DNA of 64,000 nt, from NCBI GenBank assembly GCA_019359415.1, contig JAHHHH010000032.1:1-64000 (forward strand), given 5' to 3'. A program made the translations under genes and the position numbers. The DNA comes from Iphinoe sp. HA4291-MV1 (lineage in GTDB: Bacteria > Cyanobacteriota > Cyanobacteriia > Cyanobacteriales > Nostocaceae). Shown here one piece after another: positions 57,151 through 64,000 of this stretch. Under the pieces are notes generated by a model. That model searched no databases. It was not told the origin of the DNA and worked only from the letters and a program-made list of their open reading frames with translations. Within the stretch, counting starts at the first letter, position 1. Every line of letters starts with the position of its first letter.

Positions 57151-59460
57151 ATGTCTTACGAACCCCTGCACCACAAGTATCGCCCAAAGAGTTTTGCTGA
57201 ACTGGTGGGACAAGAGGCGATCGCTACCACTCTAACTAACGCTATCCGCGCCGCCAAAATTGCCCCTGCTTACCTGTTCACTGGTTCCAGGGGTACAGGG
57301 AAAACCTCCAGCGCTCGTATTTTGGCAAAATCGCTCAATTGTCTCAAAAGTGACAAACCTACGCTTCAACCCTGCGGCGTGTGTGATGTTTGTCAGGGGA
57401 TTACTAAAGGCTATTCTTTAGATGTTATTGAAATCGACGCTGCCAGCAATACTGGTGTCGATAATATCCGCGAGATTATAGAAAGAACGCAATTTGCCCC
57501 GGTTCAGTGTCGGTATAAAGTTTATGTTATTGATGAGTGTCATATGCTCAGTACAGCCGCGTTCAATGCGCTACTGAAGACACTCGAAGAACCACCGAAA
57601 CACGTTGTCTTTGTACTGGCAACAACTGACCCGCAACGAGTATTACCTACAATAATTTCTCGGTGTCAACGCTTCGACTTTCGCAGAATAGATTTAGAAG
57701 CGATGGTGAAGCATTTGAGTCATATCGCTTACAAAGAAAATATTGATATTACCATCGAAGCGATAACCTTGATAGCCCAAATTGCTCAAGGCGGATTGCG
57801 AGATGCAGAAAGTCTTCTTGACCAGTTAAGTTTATTGTCAACCGAGGTGACACCTGAAAGAGTTTGGGATTTAGTTGGTTCAGTTAGCGAACGTGATTTA
57901 CTTTTTTTATTGAATGCGATCGCATCTGACGACCCAGAAGCTGTTTTAGATTGCACTCGTAAAATTCTAGATCGCGGTCGCGAACCTCTCATTATTCTCC
58001 AAAATCTCGCCGCATTTTACCGAGATTTACTCATTGCTAAAACTGCCCCTAGTCGCAACGATTTAGTTGCTTGTACTCCCCAAACTTGGGAAGCACTGAT
58101 TGATTTTGCCCAAGAGTTTGACAAAACTACAATTTTAGTAGGACAGGAACACTTACGAACCGCTGAGGTACAACTAAAAAACTCTACACAACCGCGTTTG
58201 TGGTTAGAAGTCACATTGCTAGGATTGTTACCCTCAGCAAATATCTCTGTTCACCAAAATGGTAAATGCGCAGTTTCTGCCACAAGGATTTCGTCACCTG
58301 TAGAAAAAGGTGAACAAAGGTTAGTCATAAACCGCGAAACACCTTCGGTACCATCACCAGAAAACAATTCGGGAACAATTGAATTCGTTTCAAAAACTGT
58401 AGAAGAAGTAAAAATCCAAGAAACGCCTGCGGTATCACCCTCTGCTAGTTCGACAATTCACGCCAACCAAATGACCCCCCCTGCTACTGTAGCTTCCACC
58501 ACAATAGAGGACAAGGGGAATGGGGGACAAGGGGAAAGAAGCAGAGGAGCAGAGGAGCAGAGGAGCAGAGGAGCAGAGGAGCCAGTACTGCGGACGGCGG
58601 CGGGTCTCCCGCCGCTCTTATCTGGCGTCCCCGTTGTAGCACCTGGCGTGAGCAGAGGAGATGTTGGCGCAGCCTCCCCGACAGGGGAAGAGTTGACCTC
58701 CTCCACCACCTCCATTAGCTCTTTCCCCTCTGCACCCCACCTCAAGAGCCCCTCTGCCTCTTCTTCTCCCTCATCCCCCTCATCCCCTGCTGCTACTGGA
58801 GAAGCAACTGGTGAGCTAGCTAACGGGGATGCTCTTACCGAAATGCCACTAGAACAGATTTGGCAACTGGTTATAGAATCTTTGTCTCAGCCGTCTAGTA
58901 AAGCTCTGTTTAAAGAACACGGACGCTTATTAAGTATTAACGATGGTGTTGCTGTAGTAGGAATGCCACCAAAATTGATTAAGCTTGCTCAGCAGGTTAA
59001 CAAATTAGCAGCTGTAGAAGCTGCTTTGGTGAAAGTTTGCCAACAAAAGATTAAGGTGAACCTGGTTCCAAACCCAAACCAGTCTCAGGCTGCTCCCATA
59101 AGTAGAGAGCAGAAGACTTTACCCTCTCCACAACCAGTAGAGCCTGTGAGCAATCAAGTTCCAGCTCCTTCTGGTGAAATCCACAAACCTTCCAAAACTC
59201 CAACACCCAAAATCTCAAATACGGCAAATGCTGTTGCGATGCAAACTTCAGACACAACTCATCGCAGTGATAAACCGTCCTCAACTCAACCTCAAGAGTC
59301 CACAACTCATTGGGAAGTGGATGAAGTCGCAGCCGCAGCACAACGTTTAGCACTATTCTTTGATGGGGAAATCATCCCATTGATAGATGACATGGAACGA
59401 CCTAGTTCTACAACAAACACATCTGAGTTGGAAGGTGAAGCAGAAGATGATGAATTTTAA
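57151..59460 (+). CDS. dnaX: DNA polymerase III subunit gamma/tau
   Basis: The clamp-loader ATPase of 769 residues. It has MSYEPLHHKYRPKSFAELVG, Walker A GSRGTGKT (45-52), a zinc module (Cys64, 75, 78, 81), DECH (128-131) and the sensor LATTDPQRV. The conserved core ends at about residue 360. The linker (about 390-560) is unusually long and repetitive; it includes the segment RSRGAEEQ, coded by an 8-bp tandem repeat at 58540-58582, and further GC-rich repeat-derived sequence. A conserved C-terminal part (from about 565, EQIWQLVIESL) may bind the polymerase. There is no intein. A bidirectional terminator follows. Confidence 0.94.
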   Translation: MSYEPLHHKYRPKSFAELVGQEAIATTLTNAIRAAKIAPAYLFTGSRGTGKTSSARILAKSLNCLKSDKPTLQPCGVCDVCQGITKGYSLDVIEIDAASNTGVDNIREIIERTQFAPVQCRYKVYVIDECHMLSTAAFNALLKTLEEPPKHVVFVLATTDPQRVLPTIISRCQRFDFRRIDLEAMVKHLSHIAYKENIDITIEAITLIAQIAQGGLRDAESLLDQLSLLSTEVTPERVWDLVGSVSERDLLFLLNAIASDDPEAVLDCTRKILDRGREPLIILQNLAAFYRDLLIAKTAPSRNDLVACTPQTWEALIDFAQEFDKTTILVGQEHLRTAEVQLKNSTQPRLWLEVTLLGLLPSANISVHQNGKCAVSATRISSPVEKGEQRLVINRETPSVPSPENNSGTIEFVSKTVEEVKIQETPAVSPSASSTIHANQMTPPATVASTTIEDKGNGGQGERSRGAEEQRSRGAEEPVLRTAAGLPPLLSGVPVVAPGVSRGDVGAASPTGEELTSSTTSISSFPSAPHLKSPSASSSPSSPSSPAATGEATGELANGDALTEMPLEQIWQLVIESLSQPSSKALFKEHGRLLSINDGVAVVGMPPKLIKLAQQVNKLAAVEAALVKVCQQKIKVNLVPNPNQSQAAPISREQKTLPSPQPVEPVSNQVPAPSGEIHKPSKTPTPKISNTANAVAMQTSDTTHRSDKPSSTQPQESTTHWEVDEVAAAAQRLALFFDGEIIPLIDDMERPSSTTNTSELEGEAEDDEF
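58540..58582 (+). repeat. 8-bp tandem repeat inside dnaX
   Basis: Five complete copies of agcagagg (58540-58579) and a partial sixth. As 8 is not a multiple of three, the protein reads as an 8-residue period over three units (RSRGAEEQ). It lies in the poorly conserved linker. Confidence 0.85.
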
Positions 59461-59464
59461 AAAA

Positions 59465-59507
59465 GAATGAAGAGAGAAAAAACTTCTCTCTTCATTCTTC
59501 ATTTTTT
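59465..59507. terminator. Bidirectional terminator between dnaX and the GT2 gene
   Basis: gaatgaagagag (59465-59476) pairs exactly with ctctcttcattc (59486-59497). It is preceded by an A-run and followed by a T-run (59502-59507), so it can end transcription in both directions. The GT2 stop codon (59499-59501) is close by. Confidence 0.75.
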
Positions 59508-60908
59508 ACCTTGATGTACCGTTTTCACCCATTTTAACCGCTTAGGACGCACCGACATTCGGGCGGTGGTACTACTCATAACTACTATCCAGTGGAGCAT
59601 ATATACTGTGCCACGTAAGCTCTGGAAGAGCAGTAGAAGATAAGTAGATATTTTGAATTCCTTTTCTTGACGTATGCGCCTTAAACCAGCAAACATCCCT
59701 GCCATCGACATCGTAACCGTTAAGCCTGTCATTGGACTTAAAATGGGTGGACGATGACGAGCGATCGCCATCAATAAATCTGGCACTGCTGCTGTCGGTA
59801 AGATGTACTGGAGCAGTATAAAAAATATGAATATATTACAGGTTTTGCGTGTCCCCATGCGGTTTTTCAGAATCAGATCCCAGTAATCCAAATACCGCTG
59901 ATATCCGCCTTCTGCCCAGCGGTTGCGCTGATGCCAAAGGGCAATGGCATTTGTCACACCCTCTTCTTCTACCGCTGAGTTAAACACGCACTCAATATCC
60001 CACTTATCTAAATGCAAGCGCAGCGTCAGATCCAAATCATCGGTAATAGTTTCCTCATTCCAACCACCGCAACTAGAGAGTGCTTTTCGCCGGACAAATT
60101 GACCATTACCTCGCAGTTCGCCAATTCCACCAATAGCAGTCCGTTGGTGCTGCATAAATGTATCGACTGCCATTTCTGCTGCTTGAGCTTTTGTCCAGAA
60201 ATTTTCATTGGCGTTAGCGATCGCTTTTCGCACCTGCACTGCGCCCACGTTTTCCCGCTGAAACAACGGTATGACACGCGCTAACAAGTCCGGTGACACT
60301 TGAGCATCGGCATCAAACACTGCCAAAATTTCTCCTTTTGTCAGTGGTAACACCTGATTCAACGCTCCTGATTTTCCTCCGCCAGCTTCTGGCTTTCGTC
60401 GCAGTACCTTCAGTTTTGCGTATTCCTGCGCTAGTTCTGATAGTAACTGCGGCGTCCTATCAGTGCTGTTATCATCAACTATCCAAACTTCATATTGTCC
60501 TTCTGGGTATTCTAAACTACAAAGGCTCTTGACTAATCTGCCAATGACTGACTCTTCATTTTTAGCTGCCACCAATACAGATACAGATGGCAAATCTTCC
60601 TGCATTTGTTCTGGGTAACGTTTTGGTCGGGCGAACACTATCACTAGGGCATGAATTCCTATGATAGTCGTTAGTCCCAGTACAAACAGAGTCCCCCAAG
60701 AAACTAAATGCAGAGCAATCGTGCCACTCCAGACTATTGTCAAGACGAGAGCTGCTTTACGTCTGCGACCTTGAAACCGAGATGGAAGAGACACGCTCGT
60801 GAATGTCTCCTCCTCTAACTCCTCTGAATCAGATAAGTCAGAAAATAAGGAATTGAGCGGATCAAGCTCGCTGTAAGAATCGTTTTCGGGCCAGGAATTC
60901 GCTGGCAT
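59499..60908 (-). CDS. Membrane glycosyltransferase family 2 (cellulose-synthase-like)
   Basis: A 469-residue enzyme with processive-type GT2 motifs: VDDNSTD, FDADAQVS, TDDLDLTLR and QRNRW. Two spans precede the catalytic domain (about 50-95) and about three follow (about 355-440). An acidic, disordered N-terminus (about 1-45, SDLSDSEELEEETF). The start lies 47 bases inside the radical SAM gene, so the two are translationally coupled. The product may be a beta-linked polysaccharide or a glycolipid; the substrate is not known. Confidence 0.85.
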   Translation of the reverse strand: MPANSWPENDSYSELDPLNSLFSDLSDSEELEEETFTSVSLPSRFQGRRRKAALVLTIVWSGTIALHLVSWGTLFVLGLTTIIGIHALVIVFARPKRYPEQMQEDLPSVSVLVAAKNEESVIGRLVKSLCSLEYPEGQYEVWIVDDNSTDRTPQLLSELAQEYAKLKVLRRKPEAGGGKSGALNQVLPLTKGEILAVFDADAQVSPDLLARVIPLFQRENVGAVQVRKAIANANENFWTKAQAAEMAVDTFMQHQRTAIGGIGELRGNGQFVRRKALSSCGGWNEETITDDLDLTLRLHLDKWDIECVFNSAVEEEGVTNAIALWHQRNRWAEGGYQRYLDYWDLILKNRMGTRKTCNIFIFFILLQYILPTAAVPDLLMAIARHRPPILSPMTGLTVTMSMAGMFAGLRRIRQEKEFKISTYLLLLFQSLRGTVYMLHWIVVMSSTTARMSVRPKRLKWVKTVHQGKK

Positions 60909-61836
60909 AGGTTACTTGATTCAACCACCAGTATTTATCTACACCCATAAAGAAGCTGGGTATCAGGTAACACCAAACAGTGCAACCTTCACATACCTTG
61001 AGCTTACCTTGAGATCGGCGGTACTGTTCAACCTCCTCAGACTCGCGATAAAGCTCGTAAAGCCGCCCATTAATGGGAACTCCAGTTTGGGCGAAGTGGT
61101 AGCAAGGTAGCAGCAGTTCGTCATTAGGAGAAATTGCAATGACAGCATCCACCGCTTTACAGCGAGGATTTTTAGTATCATTGCCTCCAGCCTCAATAAA
61201 AGCTAGTGCAGCCCTATTGTAACCGACATTGTTATATTTCTTCGCAGTAACTTCTATTGCCGTTACCATTTCTGGCGTAGGATTCTTATTCGAGTTGTAG
61301 TGTTCGTGTGCTGTGAAGGCGGGATTTAGCCAAACCCGAACACCAAGTTTTTTGCCTAATTGTCCAACTTCTTCAATCCGATGGTAATTCTGAGCGGTGA
61401 CTGTGTGGTTGAGTACTGGATATTCTCCCAAAGATTTGGCGATCGCCACCGACTCAACCAAGTTGTCAAAAATTTGCACTCCTCGAGACTGATCGTGAGT
61501 ATCTGCATCTGCACCATCTAAGGAAAAATTTAAAAAGTCTATTAATCCCTGAATTTCCTTAGCTTTGTTCGGATACAGAATGGTGTTTGTGGTCATACTG
61601 GTGACAAAACCCAGACGTTTCGCCTCTGTATAAATTTGTCCCACATCATGCCGCAGGAGCGGTTCACCACCTGTGAAGTCCACATAATTTACCCCCAAGC
61701 GGCGTAAATCCTTCAAATTATGCTTTATCGTTTCAAAATCTGCTTCTTTCCCAGGTTCTAATGACCAAATATTACAAAAATGACATCTAGCGTTACAACG
61801 ATAGGTCAAGTAGTAGTTTGCAACCAGTGGAGCCAT
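60862..61836 (-). CDS. Radical SAM protein with extra cysteines (SPASM/twitch-like)
   Basis: A 324-residue enzyme. The radical SAM cluster site is Cys14-Cys18-Cys21 (CNARCHFC), followed by TGGEPLLR. The C-terminal half has Cys226, Cys245, Cys282, Cys285 and Cys289, which suggest an auxiliary iron-sulfur cluster as in SPASM or twitch enzymes. It acts by cleaving S-adenosylmethionine to start a radical reaction on an unknown substrate. The 47-base overlap with the GT2 gene suggests that it modifies the glycan, lipid or a linked peptide. Confidence 0.85.
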   Translation of the reverse strand: MAPLVANYYLTYRCNARCHFCNIWSLEPGKEADFETIKHNLKDLRRLGVNYVDFTGGEPLLRHDVGQIYTEAKRLGFVTSMTTNTILYPNKAKEIQGLIDFLNFSLDGADADTHDQSRGVQIFDNLVESVAIAKSLGEYPVLNHTVTAQNYHRIEEVGQLGKKLGVRVWLNPAFTAHEHYNSNKNPTPEMVTAIEVTAKKYNNVGYNRAALAFIEAGGNDTKNPRCKAVDAVIAISPNDELLLPCYHFAQTGVPINGRLYELYRESEEVEQYRRSQGKLKVCEGCTVWCYLIPSFFMGVDKYWWLNQVTYASEFLARKRFLQRA

Positions 61837-62032
61837 AGCGTAAAACCACTTAAGTGTTCCTTAGGACATATTGAAACAAAAAGTCAAAAGTTAAAAGTCA
61901 AAAGTCAAAAATATTTTCCTTATTTTCCCTCAGAGGGTGTCACCAGAAGTCAGAATATACCTCTGGTATACTTTCCAAACATCCTCTCAAAGGATGTTTG
62001 GAAAGTGTCGTCTTGTGCCAAAATTTCTCGAC
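61837..62032. repeat. Gap with a tandem AT repeat and a perfect 16-bp hairpin
   Basis: aaaagtcaaaagttaaaagt and a repeat of it lie at about 61876-61910. actttccaaacatcct (61970-61985) pairs exactly with 61991-62006 around a 5-base loop. No gene. Confidence 0.55.
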
Positions 62033-62288
62033 GATCCCCCTCACCCCCTTTTTAAAGCTACCGTGTACACACATCTCGCTCAAAACCTCACCTTCGCTTT
62101 TAGCGTAGCTAAAATCTTTCCCTCTCCTTAATAATTAATAAGGAGCAGAGATGCCCGACAGGGCTCTTTGAGGTTCCGTAAGTCCTGCGAAGGCTTGCGC
62201 CGACACATAGCGTTTCGTAGAGAAGGAATTTTGAGCAATTCGATGACTTGTGTGTACACAGTAGCTTTTTAAGGGGGTGAGGGGGATC
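62033..62288. mobile_element. 256-bp MITE-like element with long inverted termini
   Basis: The left end (gatccccctcacccccttt ... accgtgtacacacatc, 62033-62075) and the right end (62242-62288) are imperfect inverted repeats of about 43-47 bp. The inside has a further dispersed repeat (ggttccgtaagtcctgcgaa). No coding capacity and no clear target duplication. Confidence 0.6.
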
Positions 62289-62444
62289 TAAATGGTCTAT
62301 ATGTTTAAAATAATACTTCTCAAACATCCTCTGAATCCTGCTTCTTTTCTAATGGATGATAAACAAACATTTTTTTGGGGAATACTATTGACAAAAACCA
62401 TTCTAGTGATTCGTTTGTCAACCTGCTTAAGGAGTATTTAAAGT

Positions 62445-62816
62445 ATGTCATTTGAGCCACTCCAGCCCGCCACTCAACAACAAGCAAAAGTTTACTTGCC
62501 TTACGTTCAAGGTAATAAACGTAATTTCTTGCCCTGTGCAATAAGTCTTTATCAAAAGGGCATTTTTGAGGGATACCGCAAGATAGAAGGCAGTGATAAT
62601 ATTCCTTTTGTCGCAACTTGGAATGTTGCTACTCTGCCCTCAGACCTAACTCGTTGCCGAATGCAGTTTGATGGCAACGCGGAGTTGAGCTATGAAGTCA
62701 TGATGGCAAGCTTTGAATTTATTAACTTTTTAATTGAACTCATAGAGAATTATGAGCGCTATCGCGTCACTGATTTTTCCCAAGTATTTTACCGCAAATT
62801 ATTGCGTTTAGAATAG
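62445..62816 (+). CDS. Hypothetical protein, conserved-looking
   Basis: A 123-residue soluble protein with a good AAGGAG site 11 bases before the ATG. Segments such as YEVMMASFEFINFLIELIEN and FYRKLLRLE look helical. No family recognised. It stands alone in a repeat-rich region. Confidence 0.6.
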   Translation: MSFEPLQPATQQQAKVYLPYVQGNKRNFLPCAISLYQKGIFEGYRKIEGSDNIPFVATWNVATLPSDLTRCRMQFDGNAELSYEVMMASFEFINFLIELIENYERYRVTDFSQVFYRKLLRLE

Positions 62817-63248
62817 TAGATTATACGCTATTCTTGCAAAAATTTCATAATAGTTGGTTTTGGCTGTGCTACTACTAAAACATAACTTTTTTTGAATTAT
62901 CAACGCTCCTTGCAAATTGAGCAATCGTTCTCATAGTCAAGTAGGTTTACAATTTCAATGGCAAAGTTCGACCTAAAATTAAGTAAAACCTAGCTAAGTT
63001 GTAGAAAACTGTCAGCAGTTATCTATAAGTCGGGAAACCCTTTCGTGCCGTCGCCAGAGCGCGAGAAAACGCCACTTGCACTCTTTGGAGGGAACCTCCA
63101 AGGGTGTAGGATTGCCCAGTTTTACATACTTTTGATGAAAGCCCCTCCAAAGAGCGCTTATCACTGCCCTCAAAGCATCTACAGCTAAAATCAAGTTGAC
63201 TGCTGAGTACTGAAAGTTACCTAACTTTTGTAAATTAGGAGTGCATGT
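62817..63248. other. Gap with a short inverted repeat
   Basis: ctctttggaggg and ccctccaaagag form an inverted repeat between about 63080 and 63155. A short minus-strand frame here is an artefact. Nothing else recognised. Confidence 0.45.
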
Positions 63249-64000
63249 GTGCCAAAAGCTAAATATTTGTTAATTGGTTCTACAGAGGCTTACTGCGGTA
63301 AATCTGCAACAGTCCTGGGTTTGTCTTATCAACTACAACAAAAAGGACTGGATATTGCCTATGGTAAACCACTAGGTACGTGTTTGAGTGAATCTGGAGG
63401 AACTGTGGTTGAGGAAGATGTGCAATTTATTGCTCATAGCCTCAACCTGCCAAAAAATCGTGTTGCACCTAATATGCTGGCTTTGAATGAGCTCACTGTG
63501 CAAAAACGTTTGCAAGGGCGAGACTTGACCGATTATCAAAAGTCTCTAGCGCAGCAATATTCACAAATGCCTTTCGGCGACTTGGTGTTGCTGGAGGGTC
63601 CTGGTAATTTGGAAGAAGGCAGTTTATTTAATTTGTCTTTGCTGCAAGTAGCAGAAGTGGTGGATGCTACTGTGCTGTTGGTAGCCCGTTACAAATCGCT
63701 GCTTTCAGTTGAAGCGCTCTTATCTGCTAAACAGCGTATGGGCGATCGCTTGCTTGGTGTTGTGATCAACGATATTCCTGCAGAACAATTACAAGCCGTT
63801 AACACCACTATCCGTCCGTTTTTGGAACAGCAAGGTATCCCCGTGCTGGGGATGTTACCGAAAAGTATTTTGTTATGCAGTGTGAGCGTTCGCGAACTGG
63901 CACAGCAGTTAAATGCGGAAGTTCTTTGCCGCAGCGATCGCCTGGATTTGATGGTGGAAAGTCTGGCAATTGGCGCGATGAATGTCAACGCAGCAGTGAA
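63249..64000 (+). CDS. Phosphotransacetylase-like (BioD-like P-loop, DRTGG-type) protein, partial at the right edge
   Basis: The first 250 residues of a protein that continues beyond the window. The GTG start at 63249 has TTAGGAG 8 bases upstream. It opens with LLIGSTEAYCGKSATVLGL, a P-loop like that of BioD and of the N-terminal half of phosphotransacetylase-family proteins, followed by LEGPGNLEEGSLFNLS and GVVINDIP. In this family a DRTGG domain usually follows, which would lie beyond the edge. The family is widespread in cyanobacteria, but its role is uncertain. Confidence 0.75.
   Translation, partial: MPKAKYLLIGSTEAYCGKSATVLGLSYQLQQKGLDIAYGKPLGTCLSESGGTVVEEDVQFIAHSLNLPKNRVAPNMLALNELTVQKRLQGRDLTDYQKSLAQQYSQMPFGDLVLLEGPGNLEEGSLFNLSLLQVAEVVDATVLLVARYKSLLSVEALLSAKQRMGDRLLGVVINDIPAEQLQAVNTTIRPFLEQQGIPVLGMLPKSILLCSVSVRELAQQLNAEVLCRSDRLDLMVESLAIGAMNVNAAV

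Noticed and set aside
57151-59460. Possible DnaX intein
   Set aside because: Inteins occur in some cyanobacterial DnaX, but the ATPase core is continuous here without a splicing domain.
63012-63194. Short minus-strand frame in the gap before the phosphotransacetylase-like gene
   Set aside because: It covers an inverted repeat and has no support.
1-64000. CRISPR arrays, tRNA or rRNA genes, intact transposases
   Set aside because: Read by eye, I found no regularly spaced repeats, no cloverleaf with a conserved T-loop in the gaps, and no DDE or other transposase domain in any frame. A covariance-model scan would be decisive for RNAs.

Overview
The window is chromosomal DNA of a filamentous cyanobacterium, most likely of the order Nostocales. 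Three things point there: the octamer GCGATCGC (HIP1) is scattered through genes and gaps; the proteins are of cyanobacterial type (CruP, gamma/tau DnaX, a Ser/Thr kinase with TPRs, CHAT-TPR proteins, DUF3352, DUF4058, Uma2, PEP-CTERM, TpsA/TpsB, an RRM RNA-binding protein); and the intergenic regions are crowded with short repeats. The genus cannot be fixed from the sequence. I see no rRNA, tRNA, CRISPR array, prophage or intact insertion sequence.

Layout. 0.5-2.5 kb: a two-gene operon of an AhpD-fold protein and a GAF-adenylate cyclase, with palindromes upstream. 2.7-4.4 kb: Xaa-Pro aminopeptidase and a small membrane protein. 4.5-10.7 kb: a polysaccharide export island on the minus strand (two GT2 enzymes, a Wzm/Wzt-type ABC exporter, a GT4 enzyme). 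11.2-13.6 kb: carotenoid-type flavoprotein CruP and a membrane protein. 13.6-16.5 kb: Uma2 and a STAND ATPase with TPRs. 16.7-18.9 kb: small zinc/membrane proteins and a PanE-like reductase. 19.4-22.9 kb: glutamate dehydrogenase and a membrane Ser/Thr kinase with TPRs. 23.3-31.2 kb: a two-partner secretion locus with one TpsB and two tandem TpsA. 31.4-38.3 kb: a phosphate module (phytase-like/GDPD fusion, pstB-pstA-pstC-pstS) with Pho-box-like repeats. 38.6-44.9 kb: an ExbB/MotA-type channel, UbiD, a truncated DUF4058 gene, ArgG and a CDF metal exporter. 45.2-51.6 kb: a broken PEP-CTERM gene, a DUF3352 lipoprotein, CysE, an RRM protein and a lipoprotein/membrane pair. 51.9-56.7 kb: a large TPR-CHAT protein beside a smaller protein sharing its N-terminal domain. 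57.2-64.0 kb: dnaX, an overlapping radical SAM/GT2 pair, a hypothetical gene, and a phosphotransacetylase-like gene that runs off the right edge.

How they work together. Several groups form pathways: surface polysaccharide synthesis and export (4.5-10.7 kb); secretion of large beta-helical adhesin-like proteins (23-31 kb); phosphate scavenging and uptake (31-38 kb); nitrogen, amino acid and sulfur metabolism (GdhA, ArgG, CysE). Most remaining genes stand alone.

The most unusual content is the mobile-repeat layer. It includes a MITE with an 8-bp target duplication, an inverted-repeat element that breaks a PEP-CTERM gene, a repeat captured in frame inside CruP, an 8-bp tandem repeat inside dnaX, and composite repeats nested in one another. 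Protein-level oddities are a CHAT domain whose expected catalytic His is Tyr, an AhpD-fold protein without the CxxC pair, and a 164-bp identical tract between the two diverged tpsA genes.
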